DNA of 28,113 nucleotides from a virus: the IMG/VR virus record IMGVR_UViG_3300040751_001912, positions 1 to 28,113 of that record; one strand, given 5' to 3'. The notes under the pieces were generated by a model. That model was not told where the DNA came from. It saw nothing but the letters and a program-made list of their open reading frames with translations, and searched no databases. Both the position numbers and the translations under genes were made by a program. This document shows positions 16,581 to 24,534 of the stretch, piece after piece; the first letter of the stretch is position 1; every line of letters begins with the position of its first letter.

Positions 16581-17615
16581 ATGCACGACTTGTTTATGGG
16601 TGGACTAGCGACTTATGCTTTAAAAAGAGGTGGTACTCTTCATCCTGTTTTACTACCAAAATCAGTACTAGGAAACGAAACTGGGATTATGAATCCTTCC
16701 ATTTTTATTGACGATGGAAGGATTCTTCTCAATATTCGTCATGTCAATTATATCCTTTATCACAGTGAAGGTAAAAGGTTTCCACATCAGTGGGGACCGC
16801 TTGTTTATATTCATCCAGAAAATGACGTAACTCTAAGAACTCACAATGTAATGTGTGAGCTTGATGAGAATTTAAATCTTTTAGATGCTGGTAGAGTTAA
16901 CATGGTTTTGGATACAGAACCAACTTGGAACTTTATTGGTTTAGAAGATGCTCGTTTATTTAAATGGGATGATAAACTTTATCTTTGTGGTGTTCGTAGA
17001 GATTGCTATGATAATAAAGGCACCGGTAGAATGGAACTCTGCCATATTCATAAAACTGAAAATGGTTGGGAAGAAATTTCGCGTCATCCTATTCCAGCAC
17101 CCGGAGAAGATAATAGCTTCTGCGAGAAAAACTGGATGCCAATTTTAGATAAACCATATCATTTTGTAAAATGGTGTAATCCTATTCAAGTTGTTAAATA
17201 CAATATTGAAGAAGGAACAACAGAAGTTGTTTTTGAGAATGAAGGTGAAAGAGCTCCTTTCGATAAAGACTTTAGAGGCGGATCTCAAGTATTGAGAATT
17301 AACGAAAACCAGTATATGGCTTTTATTCATGAAACAAATCTTTTAAGAGATCCTTTTGGCCGTAAAGATGGAGACTATTCTCATCGTGTTCTAATTTGGG
17401 ACAATGATTGGAATTTAATTCACGCATCTAAAAAATTCCATTTCCTTGGTACATATTACGATCATGTAACTAATACCGATTATAATATTGAATTTGTTAC
17501 TGGTGCTACTGTACTAAATAATGACATTCTAATTTCGTTTGGTTTTCAAGATAATGCTTCATTTATTCTCAGAATTCCATTAAACGTATTTTATGATTTT
17601 TTAACTAAAGGTTGA
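16581..17615 (+). CDS. GH130-like five-bladed beta-propeller protein
   Basis: A 344-residue protein with GGAG 5 bases before the ATG. Recurrent beta-blade motifs are visible: MNPSIFIDDGRILLNIR near 37, FIGLEDARLFKWDDKLYL at about 118-135, EKNWMPI near 182, FRGGSQVLRI near 232, and EFVTGATVLNNDILISFG near 314. The NPSI...R, GLEDARLF, EKNWMP and RGGS landmarks are typical of the GH130 (mannoside phosphorylase) and related beta-fructosidase-like fold, including relatives annotated as glycosyltransferases. The E/D residues in GLEDARLF align with a conserved acidic pair of the fold. With the following FkbM methyltransferase and nucleotidyltransferase it suggests a glycan module that makes or alters a sugar on a phage or host surface structure. 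The exact activity (phosphorylase, transferase or hydrolase) cannot be read from sequence. Confidence 0.75.
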   Translation: MHDLFMGGLATYALKRGGTLHPVLLPKSVLGNETGIMNPSIFIDDGRILLNIRHVNYILYHSEGKRFPHQWGPLVYIHPENDVTLRTHNVMCELDENLNLLDAGRVNMVLDTEPTWNFIGLEDARLFKWDDKLYLCGVRRDCYDNKGTGRMELCHIHKTENGWEEISRHPIPAPGEDNSFCEKNWMPILDKPYHFVKWCNPIQVVKYNIEEGTTEVVFENEGERAPFDKDFRGGSQVLRINENQYMAFIHETNLLRDPFGRKDGDYSHRVLIWDNDWNLIHASKKFHFLGTYYDHVTNTDYNIEFVTGATVLNNDILISFGFQDNASFILRIPLNVFYDFLTKG

Positions 17616-17619
17616 TTAC

Positions 17620-18861
17620 ATGCTAGCTCTTACACAATGTTTAAAAGATGTAGTTTATGATTTTGATAATCCTGAAAAACTATATGCTCTTGGTAAAGAA
17701 TATGATAAATTAGAACAAGGGGCTGGTGCTTTTAGTTGGTATCTTAGAGCAGCAGATTTTGCTGATGGATTGACATGGTCGTCTCGTTGGATTCAGTATA
17801 AGTCAATGATTCTAGGTGCGTTTATTTACCAACGAAATGGTAATAGAGATCATAGTGTTGAAGGTCTTTTAAAAATTGCGATTGAAACAATGCCCGAAAG
17901 ACCTGAAGCTTATTACTTTCTTTCTAAATTTAAACAAGAAAGAAATGATTGGCGCGAAAGTTTAATGTATGCCCGCATTGGTGTAAATATTATTGATGAA
18001 GAAGAAACTTCTCCTCCAGATAATGATTTAGGTTATCCTGGAGATAATGCATTACGTTTATTATATGCTCGTGCTAAATGGAAAACAGATGGTCGAGATG
18101 ATTCTAAAAATCTTGCGTTTGATTTAAAATACAAAAGAAAATTAACACCACAATTAGATAAAGAAGTTACAGAACTCTTATCACAGCACGGTTATCCAAG
18201 CACTTTAAAATACACATATGGTGATGATGAGTGGTATAAATTTAAATTTGATGGAATTGAAGATATAGAACAAAACTATTCTCGTCATTTCCAAGATATG
18301 TTTGTATTATCTGCTCTTAATGGTAAAGAAAATGGTACATTTATAGAGATTGGATCTGGGCATCCAGAACTTTTCAATAATACAAAACTTCTTGAAGAAG
18401 ATTTTGGATGGAAAGGTTTATCTATTGACAACTCAGAAAGAATGTGTTATGAGTTTTCAAGAAAAAGAAAAACGCCAGTGATGTGTGCTGATGGTTCTCA
18501 ATTGGATTATAAACAAGTATTTAAACAACATTGTTTTGAACAACAAATAGAGTTCCTCAGAATTAATGCAGAAAAAGCTTCATTAGAAGTATTGAAGAAA
18601 ATTCCGTTTAAAGTGCACGAGTTTGAAGTAATTCAATTCCAACACAATGCATGTTGGTGGGGACCTGAGTTTAGAAATGCTTCTAGAAAAATACTTAGTG
18701 AAATCGGATATATATTATTAGTACCGGATGTTGCAGTAAGCCCAGTTGAAAATTATGAAGATTGGTGGGTTCACCCAAATGTTGCTAAAAAACATCCAGA
18801 AATGAAACCTAAAAAGAAATTCAATTTTGCTTGGGATTATATGATGAAGGAGTTAACATGA
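17620..18861 (+). CDS. Helical-repeat plus FkbM-type methyltransferase
   Basis: A 413-residue two-domain protein. Residues 1-190 are helical repeats resembling TPRs (AFSWYLRAADFAD; RPEAYYFLSKFKQERNDWRESLMYARIG), of the kind joined to glycosyltransferases in phages and bacteria. Residues 235-400 are a SAM-dependent methyltransferase of FkbM type: motif I FIEIGSGHPELFNNT (241-255), GWKGLSIDNSERM carrying the acidic residue that binds the ribose, then MCADGSQLDY and FLRINAEKASLEVLKKI. FkbM enzymes methylate hydroxyls on sugars or polyketides. The ATG is preceded by AAAGG, 4 bases after the previous stop. The next gene starts just inside this one. A role in O-methylating a glycan is plausible given the neighbours, but not demonstrated. 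Confidence 0.85.
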   Translation: MLALTQCLKDVVYDFDNPEKLYALGKEYDKLEQGAGAFSWYLRAADFADGLTWSSRWIQYKSMILGAFIYQRNGNRDHSVEGLLKIAIETMPERPEAYYFLSKFKQERNDWRESLMYARIGVNIIDEEETSPPDNDLGYPGDNALRLLYARAKWKTDGRDDSKNLAFDLKYKRKLTPQLDKEVTELLSQHGYPSTLKYTYGDDEWYKFKFDGIEDIEQNYSRHFQDMFVLSALNGKENGTFIEIGSGHPELFNNTKLLEEDFGWKGLSIDNSERMCYEFSRKRKTPVMCADGSQLDYKQVFKQHCFEQQIEFLRINAEKASLEVLKKIPFKVHEFEVIQFQHNACWWGPEFRNASRKILSEIGYILLVPDVAVSPVENYEDWWVHPNVAKKHPEMKPKKKFNFAWDYMMKELT

Positions 18862-19613
18862 AAGCAGTTATCGTAACTGGCGGTTTTGATCCACTTCACT
18901 CAGGTCATATCGCATACTTTAAAGCAGCCAAAGAGCTTGGATCTATTCTATTTGTAGGTGTAAATAGTGATGAATGGTTGACTCGTAAAAAGGGTCGTCC
19001 ATTTATGCCAGCTGAAGAGCGTATGGCAATTATCAAAGAGATTGGTTGTGTTGGTCACGTATTCCAATTTGACGATTCAGATGATACTGCAATCGATGCT
19101 ATTAAATACGTAAAAAATTATGTACCAAATAATACACCAATTGTTTTTGCAAATGGTGGTGATCGCACTAAAGACAATATTCCTGAAATGGTTTTTGATG
19201 ATGTCGAATTTGTGTTTGGCGTTGGTGGCGAAGATAAAAAGAATAGTTCTTCATGGATTCTATCTAATTGGGATAAACCAACTACTCAAAGACTATGGGG
19301 TAAATACAGAGATCTTGATGCTAATGGCCATTGGAAAGTAAAAGAACTTTCTATTGATATGGGTAAATCTTTATCTGATCAAAAACATTTTAAAAGATCT
19401 GAGCATTGGCACATTGTTGATGGTGATCTACAAATGGATCTTGAATTTGCAAATGGTTACAAGACTTCTAAAGTTTATAAAACTGGCGAAAGTATTGACA
19501 TTCCAAAACTTGCATGGCATAAAGCAACCAATGTTGGTTCTGCTCCAGTTAAAGTAATTGAAGTTTGGATGGGATCTGAATTATCAGAAGAAGACATTGA
19601 AAGAAGATCTTAA
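18858..19613 (+). CDS. Cytidylyltransferase-like / sugar-isomerase-type cupin fusion
   Basis: A 251-residue protein starting at ATG 18858, with AAGGAG (18847-18852) 5 bases upstream; the longer in-frame start at 18831 has no ribosome site. Residues 1-140 are a nucleotidyltransferase fold: GGFDPLHSGH with the HxGH signature at H14-H17, then FVGVNSDEWLTRKKGR and a MPAEERMAII segment, as in RfaE/HldE and glycerol-3-phosphate cytidylyltransferases. Residues 165-240 are a cupin like the C-terminal domain of type II phosphomannose isomerases: LSDQKHFKRSEHWHIVDG (172-189), GESIDIP, and H221 in AWHKATN. The canonical ISTT loop is replaced by SSSWILSNWDK. The fusion suggests activation of a sugar or polyol phosphate plus sugar binding or isomerisation, consistent with the two genes before it. 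Confidence 0.87.
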   Translation: MKAVIVTGGFDPLHSGHIAYFKAAKELGSILFVGVNSDEWLTRKKGRPFMPAEERMAIIKEIGCVGHVFQFDDSDDTAIDAIKYVKNYVPNNTPIVFANGGDRTKDNIPEMVFDDVEFVFGVGGEDKKNSSSWILSNWDKPTTQRLWGKYRDLDANGHWKVKELSIDMGKSLSDQKHFKRSEHWHIVDGDLQMDLEFANGYKTSKVYKTGESIDIPKLAWHKATNVGSAPVKVIEVWMGSELSEEDIERRS

Positions 19614-19623
19614 TATTGTTTAT

Positions 19624-19637
19624 TAGACATAAGTCTA
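19624..19637 (+). other. Small hairpin TAGAC-ATAA-GTCTA after the glycan module
   Basis: A perfect 5-base stem with a 4-base loop lies 10 bases after the stop of the cytidylyltransferase gene and 38 bases before a late promoter. There is no GC-rich stem or adjoining T-run, so it is a weak terminator at best. It may be an mRNA 3' end structure or chance. Confidence 0.2.
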
Positions 19638-19674
19638 TTATAACCATAGAATAAAAGGTTGTCAACTACTTTTT

Positions 19675-19682
19675 TATAAATA
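19675..19682 (+). promoter_or_regulatory. T4-type late promoter TATAAATA
   Basis: An exact core in the 100-base gap between the glycan module and the next virion block, 32 bases before the ATG at 19714. It lacks the GAAACA extension of the other two strong late promoters. Confidence 0.8.
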
Positions 19683-19713
19683 TTGATAAATTAGTTCAAA
19701 AAAGGAGATAATG

Positions 19714-20121
19714 ATGGCTTTTCAGTTATCAATCGACGCAAGAAATGCAACATTGCAGGCTTTAGAAACAAGTATTGGACCAAGTCCTATTCTTACGATG
19801 AGCACAGGTACAGCTCCTGCAGATTGTGCACAAGCAAATACTGGCACTGTATTAGCAACAATGATTCTACCTACAGATTGGTTAGGTACACCTAATGCTG
19901 GTAACATTAACTTATCAGGCAATTGGCAAGACCTTTCGGCAGATGATAGTGGTACTGCTGGTTATTTTAGATTATATGATAGCACAGGTACAACATGTCA
20001 TATGCAAGGTACAATTTCTGGTACTGGAGCAGGTGGCGATATGCAACTTGATAATACAAATATTGCTACAGGTCAGCAAATTACCGTTACTTCGTTTTCA
20101 ATTACTGCTGGCGGAGCATAA
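19714..20121 (+). CDS. Small phage structural-type protein
   Basis: A 135-residue protein (MAFQLSIDARNATLQALE). Two consecutive ATGs lie at 19711 and 19714; the second has the better 6-base spacing from AAGGAG (19702-19707). It is Gly/Thr/Ala-rich and predicted mostly beta, with GYFRLYDSTGTTCHMQGTIS at about 84-103 and a repeated GTGAGGDMQLDNTNIATGQQ segment. This pattern is widespread in phage and prophage virion-associated proteins of unknown role. It is the first gene after a late promoter and lies in the same block as the neck genes, which favours a virion component. No catalytic motif is visible. Confidence 0.75.
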   Translation: MAFQLSIDARNATLQALETSIGPSPILTMSTGTAPADCAQANTGTVLATMILPTDWLGTPNAGNINLSGNWQDLSADDSGTAGYFRLYDSTGTTCHMQGTISGTGAGGDMQLDNTNIATGQQITVTSFSITAGGA

Positions 20122-20140
20122 CAAGAACGGATAATATCTC

Positions 20141-20728
20141 ATGTCCGCAAATGGTGCGTTCACATCGACATTAGATTTTGATTTTATTGGTGGTGGTTAT
20201 TTAACTATTCAAGGTGGGGCCGCAGGAACAATTGATCCTGTATTAAGCTCCACCTCAAAAGTTTTTATTGTTGGTCAATCTTCCAATAACTTCATCTCGT
20301 ATGATATTGTTTCTGGGGCTCAAATGCCTCCAGCATCTGGCCGTTTAGAATACACTTTAGACTTTACCGTTTCTGCTACTGTCGAATTTGGTGTTCAAAG
20401 ATGGGCTACAGCAAATACTAGAATTGAATTCACACTAGATACTGTACCCGCATATAATCTTACTCATTCATATTTAAACAAGACACTTACTTTTACGTTA
20501 GAAAGTCTTGCAGATCAATTCTCTCTTGGTGAATTAACTGTTAGTGCTTTTGATTATAGTTTTTCTGGTAAAGCAGTAAATGTTTCTACACATGTGTATG
20601 ATATAAAAGGTTTAAATAATGTTCAATTTAGAGATAATTATAATACTGTTTCATTATTAGAACATATTAATGACATCCAATTAGTAGATAATGGCTCTAC
20701 AGATGTTAGAATTTTGTCGCCTGCGTAA
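20141..20728 (+). CDS. Hypothetical virion-type protein (195 aa)
   Basis: Unrecognised protein, predicted all-beta and Ser/Thr-rich (FISYDIVSGAQMPPASGRLEYTLDF). There is no strong ribosome site before its ATG, which lies 19 bases after the preceding stop. It ends with NGSTDVRILSPA. Position between two small virion-type proteins and downstream of a late promoter suggests a tail or head decoration, adaptor or fibre-attachment protein, but no family is recognised. No cysteine and no membrane segment are visible. Confidence 0.68.
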   Translation: MSANGAFTSTLDFDFIGGGYLTIQGGAAGTIDPVLSSTSKVFIVGQSSNNFISYDIVSGAQMPPASGRLEYTLDFTVSATVEFGVQRWATANTRIEFTLDTVPAYNLTHSYLNKTLTFTLESLADQFSLGELTVSAFDYSFSGKAVNVSTHVYDIKGLNNVQFRDNYNTVSLLEHINDIQLVDNGSTDVRILSPA

Positions 20729-20732
20729 TTTT

Positions 20733-20740
20733 AATAAATA
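20733..20740 (+). promoter_or_regulatory. Weak late-promoter-like box AATAAATA
   Basis: One mismatch to TATAAATA in the 36-base gap, 25 bases before the ATG at 20765. The position is plausible for a weak late promoter, but such strings are common in this AT-rich DNA. Confidence 0.25.
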
Positions 20741-20764
20741 AAAGTAAAATCTTTGGAGAAAAAA

Positions 20765-21100
20765 ATGGCGGCTAGTTTTTATATAAAACAAAATGATACT
20801 GCTCCCTCTATACAAGCTGTTCTTACAGATTCAAATGGTAGAGCAAAATCAATGGTAGGTGGCGCATCTGTTAGATTTAATATGTCTAAAGAAGATGGCA
20901 CAAACGTAATTTCAGGTGGTATTGGATCATTTATAGTTCCATTATCTAAAGGAATCGTTGCATATGAATGGGCTGCCGGAGATACAGCAGACGCTGGAAT
21001 TTATAACGCCGAATTTGAAATTACATATACAAGTGGCCAAGTCGAAACCTTTCCAAATAACAGTTATATCAAAGTAATTGTAAAAGAAGAGTTGGCGTAA
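20765..21100 (+). CDS. BppU-N-like Ig-fold structural protein
   Basis: A 111-residue protein. The frame can be opened by a TTG at 20753, but the ATG at 20765 has GGAG 6 bases upstream and is preferred. The sequence FYIKQNDTAPSIQAVLTDSNG, then GASVRFNMS, GIVAYEWAAGDT, AGIYNAEFEITYTSGQ and TFPNNSYIKVIV, is the beta-sandwich seen at the N-terminus of baseplate upper proteins (BppU type) and in many small phage proteins. In such proteins the domain attaches a fibre or receptor-binding part to the virion. Here it stands alone, so it may be an adaptor or decoration protein. It lies 10 bases before the neck gene with a good ribosome site between them. Confidence 0.8.
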   Translation: MAASFYIKQNDTAPSIQAVLTDSNGRAKSMVGGASVRFNMSKEDGTNVISGGIGSFIVPLSKGIVAYEWAAGDTADAGIYNAEFEITYTSGQVETFPNNSYIKVIVKEELA

Positions 21101-21110
21101 GGAGTAGCAT

Positions 21111-21854
21111 ATGGCACAGCCAACATCAAAAGACGAATTTAAAGAGTACATCCTTAGAAAGATTGGTGCTCCAGTTATTCAGATTAACGTATCTGAAGAG
21201 CAAGTAGATGACCGTGTAGATGAAGCGATTTCTTTTTGGAGAGATTATCACTATAACGGTATGCAACAAATTTATCTGAAGCATCTTATTACAGAGCAAG
21301 ATGTTGCGAATGGATATGTTAAATTACCAGATCGTCTTTTAGGTATTTCAAATATATTTGATTTTGATACTTCAATTTCTACTGGTACCGGAATCTTTAA
21401 CGTAAATTATCAGTTTGTTTTAAATAATTTAACAGATCTCACAGGTTATAGCATTCAAAATTATTGGATGACTATGTCACATCTTGCTTTCTTACAAGAA
21501 TGGTTAGTAGGCAAACCTTTAATTAGATATAACAAACACGTTAATAAGTTATTCATTGATGCTGACAAATCTTCTTTTGTCGCAGGAAAATGGATTATTG
21601 TAGAAGCATATGATATTATCGATCCTGATGCATATTCAGACGTATGGAGCGATAGATGGTTACAAAATTATGCTGCTGTACTAGTTAGAGAACAATGGGG
21701 TTTAAATCTTACTAAATTTACCAATGTACAATTAATTGGCGGTGTTTCTTTTAATGGCGAGCAAATTTTATCAGAAGCCAGAGAAGAAAGAAGAGCAATG
21801 GAAGAAGAAGCCATTAATAATCTTCAACCACTAACATACAACTTTATTGGGTGA
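21111..21854 (+). CDS. gp13: Neck protein, T4 gp13-like
   Basis: A 247-residue head-completion protein with AAGGAG before the ATG. The N-terminus (PTSKDEFKEYILRKIGAPVIQINVS, DRVDEAISFWRDYHYNG) is the conserved start of gp13 in T4-like phages. T4 gp13 is 309 residues, so this version is shorter, as in many marine relatives. In T4 gp13 and gp14 form the neck that closes the filled head and joins it to the tail. The adjacent gp14, gp15, terminase and sheath homologues in T4 order make the assignment secure. The C-terminus is a charged helix (REERRAMEEEAIN) typical of the family. Confidence 0.93.
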   Translation: MAQPTSKDEFKEYILRKIGAPVIQINVSEEQVDDRVDEAISFWRDYHYNGMQQIYLKHLITEQDVANGYVKLPDRLLGISNIFDFDTSISTGTGIFNVNYQFVLNNLTDLTGYSIQNYWMTMSHLAFLQEWLVGKPLIRYNKHVNKLFIDADKSSFVAGKWIIVEAYDIIDPDAYSDVWSDRWLQNYAAVLVREQWGLNLTKFTNVQLIGGVSFNGEQILSEAREERRAMEEEAINNLQPLTYNFIG

Positions 21855-21860
21855 TGGGTA

Positions 21861-22541
21861 ATGGCAACCAATGTATACTTCAGTAACTACGATAACTTCA
21901 ATGAACAAAATTTAATTGACGATCTAGTAATAGAATCAATTCAAATTTATGGCATTGATGTAACGTTTATTAGTGGCACGTTCAATAATATTGATACCAT
22001 CTTAAATGAAGATGATACGCCACTATACGATCAATCGTTTAAATTTGAAGTATATGTTAAAAATGTTGATGGCTTTGAAGGAGAAGGCGACTTCCTATCT
22101 AAATTTGGTTTACAAATTAGAGATCAGATTACGTTTACTGTTGCTATTAGAACATTTGAACGTTATGTTACTCGCACTTGGCAAGATAAAATCAGACCAA
22201 AAGAAGGTGATGTTATATGGCTACCACTTAATCAAAAGATGTATCGTATTACTTATGTTGAGCACGAGTCTGTATTTTATCAAACTGGCGCTTTACAAGT
22301 TTATGATATGCGCTGCGAGCTTATGGAATATTCTGGTGAAAGATTTGAAACTGGCATATACGAAATAGATCATTACTTTGATGGGCAGAATCAAACTACA
22401 ACATTTGTTACAACTCTTGCAGATGTTGCTAACAACGATCCAATTGCTCAAAACTATGACTTCGAAAAAGTCGCTGATGATATTATCGATTTCTCAGAAA
22501 TTGATCCATTCAGTGAAAGCATTTCAATACAGGATTCATAA
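21861..22541 (+). CDS. gp14: Neck protein, T4 gp14-like
   Basis: A 226-residue protein (T4 gp14 is 256) opening MATNVYFSNYDNFNEQNLIDDL, the usual gp14 start. Recognisable blocks are ESIQIYGIDVTFI, EDDTPLYDQSFKFEVYVKNVDGFEGEGDFLSKFGLQIRD (in part) and RPKEGDVIWLPLNQKMYRITYVEHESVFYQ. It acts with gp13 in the neck ring at the head-tail joint. It starts 6 bases after gene 13 with a weak ribosome site, indicating coupled translation. Confidence 0.94.
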   Translation: MATNVYFSNYDNFNEQNLIDDLVIESIQIYGIDVTFISGTFNNIDTILNEDDTPLYDQSFKFEVYVKNVDGFEGEGDFLSKFGLQIRDQITFTVAIRTFERYVTRTWQDKIRPKEGDVIWLPLNQKMYRITYVEHESVFYQTGALQVYDMRCELMEYSGERFETGIYEIDHYFDGQNQTTTFVTTLADVANNDPIAQNYDFEKVADDIIDFSEIDPFSESISIQDS

Positions 22542-22544
22542 AGA

Positions 22545-23450
22545 ATGGCAATTGCAAATTATTTCTATAACAAAACAACGAGAAAATATGTAGCACTCTT
22601 TGGTACTATTTTCAATCAGTTGACTGTTGCAAGACAAGATAATGCTGGGACTACAGTACAATCTATGATTGTGCCTTTATCTTATGCGCCATTCCAAAAG
22701 ATTTTATCAAGAGTTGTAGAAGATCCGGATCTTTTAAATAGCTCAAGATCTGCAATTAGTTTGCCTCGTATGTCTTTTGAAATTACTTCGATTATATATG
22801 ATCCTTCTCGTAAAATTTCATCTACTATAAAAATGCGCAAAGATGGTAAGTCTGAGGCAAATAAGTCTCGCAATTTCTTATACGCTGCAGTACCATACAA
22901 TTTAGATTTTTCTTTATATATTATGACAAAATATCAAGAAGATGCTACTCAGCTGATGGAACAAATTATTCCTTTCTTTACACCGGACTGGACATTTAGT
23001 GCCACAATGGTACCAGATTTAGATCCAATTGATATACCAATTGTACTAAACTCTATTACAAATGAAGAATTGTATGAAGGTGATTATACTGAAAGACAAA
23101 GCATTTTATATACACTAAACTTTACTTTAAAAGGCTATTATTTTGGCCCAGAAAAACAAAGAAAAGTTATTAAATTTATTGAAATGGATTATGCAACGAC
23201 AACTACGGCAAACGCTGAATTTGAAGAAACAGTTAACGTATTCCCAGTTAATCTTGCAAACACAGACATGATTTGGTCTGAAGTACAATTTGACGATAAT
23301 TGGGTAGCAAATACAGAATACGAAAATCCGTGGGGAGCAACACAGCCGTTTGAATTAGATATCTTTACATCAAATACAGATTTACAAACTGCAAATAGTG
23401 CTGCTATAGACCTTGGCTCTGGCTATGCAATAGATGATCTAAATACATAA
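22545..23450 (+). CDS. gp15: Tail terminator / proximal sheath stabiliser, T4 gp15-like
   Basis: A 301-residue protein starting 3 bases after gene 14. MAIANYFYNKTTRKYVALFGTIFN, then PLSYAPFQKILSR, SLPRMSFEITSIIYDPSRK and VPYNLDFSLYIMTKYQED are hallmark gp15 sequence. T4 gp15 (272 residues) forms the hexameric ring that ends tail-tube and sheath polymerisation and docks the neck. The C-terminal 60 or so residues, with Asn/Thr-rich stretches such as TTTTANAEFEE, extend beyond the T4 protein and look flexible. The stop codon overlaps a CATAAATA box. Confidence 0.94.
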   Translation: MAIANYFYNKTTRKYVALFGTIFNQLTVARQDNAGTTVQSMIVPLSYAPFQKILSRVVEDPDLLNSSRSAISLPRMSFEITSIIYDPSRKISSTIKMRKDGKSEANKSRNFLYAAVPYNLDFSLYIMTKYQEDATQLMEQIIPFFTPDWTFSATMVPDLDPIDIPIVLNSITNEELYEGDYTERQSILYTLNFTLKGYYFGPEKQRKVIKFIEMDYATTTTANAEFEETVNVFPVNLANTDMIWSEVQFDDNWVANTEYENPWGATQPFELDIFTSNTDLQTANSAAIDLGSGYAIDDLNT

Positions 23451-23453
23451 ATA
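23446..23453 (+). promoter_or_regulatory. Late-promoter-like box CATAAATA
   Basis: One mismatch (first base) to TATAAATA, overlapping the stop of gene 15 and 28 bases before the ATG at 23481. Placement at a gene junction before a fibre-like gene makes a weak late promoter reasonable. Confidence 0.4.
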
Positions 23454-23480
23454 AAGATAAAACTATAGGAAACAGATTCA

Positions 23481-24524
23481 ATGGCACAAACGCTACAACA
23501 TAGAAGAGGAACCACTGCCCAGATAGCTCCACAAACTGGAACTATTGGTGAGATTCTTATTGATACAACAAAAAATACTGTAGTTGTAATGGACGGCTCT
23601 ACTATTGGTGGTACTCCACTTGCAAAAGAGTCTGATATTCCTACTGCAGTTTCTCAACTAACAAATGATTCTGGTTACTTTACAATCGGTTATTGGAATA
23701 CGGTTAAATTTAGTAAAGATTATAATGATCTTACTAATAAGCCAACATTATTTAGTGGTGCATACGCAGATCTAACTGGCAAACCAACATTATTTAGTGG
23801 CGCATATGCAGATCTAACAGGTAAGCCTACAACTGTTTCATCTTTTACAAATGATTCTGGTTATTTAACAACAGTATCATTTGCTGATTTAACAGGAAAA
23901 CCAACAACAATTTCTGGATACGGTATTACTGACGCATTCGATGGACAATATTCATCGTTAACCGGCTCTCCAACCATTCCAGCTGATGTTGCCGATTTAA
24001 CAGATAATACAAATCTATTAGATCATTTTAGTGGTGCATACGGCGATCTAACTGGTGCACCCACAATTCCAGCTGATGTTGCAGATTTAACAGACACAAC
24101 AAATTTATTAACTCAAAACATTTTTGATCAGAGTTTGAATAGTGCTAATAACGTAGTATTTGCAAACGTTGATACAAATTATGTTTATGGTAATGGTCTT
24201 GGTTTAGAAATTTCAGGTGGTAGAAATACTTCTGGGGCAGGTGGTACACTTACTATTGTGGGTGGTACTTCCACTGGCGCAAAAGGTGGAGATCTCGTAA
24301 TTGACGCAGGGCCAGGAGCAGGCGGTAATATTGGAGATATTTTATTTGGATCTGCATATCCTACAGATATATACATTGGCACTACAGGTGGCACAACAGA
24401 CCTCGCTGGAACTATAAATGTTTCTGGCACTTTAACAGGTTATATTAGTATTGCTACATTACAAAGTGTAGCTGCTTCTGCAAACACATATGCTGAATTT
24501 GCTGCTGCTATTGCTGCATTATAA
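23481..24524 (+). CDS. Fibre-like repeat protein inserted between genes 15 and 16
   Basis: A 347-residue structural protein. Residues 1-50 (LQHRRGTTAQIA, GTIGEILIDTTKNTVVVMDGST, GGTPLA) match the N-terminal attachment domain common to phage fibre and tropism-determinant proteins (Mtd-N type). Residues 55-215 are repeats built on (Y/F)-x-DLTGKPT, including two nearly identical LFSGAYADLTGKPT units at about 88-115, and SPTIPADVADLTDNTNLL-type units later. Residues 230-290 are Gly-rich and predicted beta. T4 has no gene between 15 and 16, so this is a lineage-specific insertion. It may be a neck whisker or side fibre. AGGA lies 10 bases before the ATG. No reverse transcriptase or template repeat is present in the window. 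Confidence 0.82.
   Translation: MAQTLQHRRGTTAQIAPQTGTIGEILIDTTKNTVVVMDGSTIGGTPLAKESDIPTAVSQLTNDSGYFTIGYWNTVKFSKDYNDLTNKPTLFSGAYADLTGKPTLFSGAYADLTGKPTTVSSFTNDSGYLTTVSFADLTGKPTTISGYGITDAFDGQYSSLTGSPTIPADVADLTDNTNLLDHFSGAYGDLTGAPTIPADVADLTDTTNLLTQNIFDQSLNSANNVVFANVDTNYVYGNGLGLEISGGRNTSGAGGTLTIVGGTSTGAKGGDLVIDAGPGAGGNIGDILFGSAYPTDIYIGTTGGTTDLAGTINVSGTLTGYISIATLQSVAASANTYAEFAAAIAAL
23742..23825 (+). repeat. Two tandem 42-base repeats in the fibre-like gene
   Basis: Two adjacent 42-base units beginning ccaacattatttagtgg, each encoding the 14 residues PTLFSGAYADLTGK. They differ at only a few third-codon positions, so they arose by recent in-frame duplication. Further diverged copies of the DLTGKPT core follow to about 24110. 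Confidence 0.85.
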
Positions 24525-24534
24525 AGGTGATTAA

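Noticed and set aside
23481-24524. Diversity-generating retroelement target, because of the Mtd-like N-terminus
   Set aside because: No reverse transcriptase, no template repeat and no adenine-rich variable C-terminal cassette can be found in the window.
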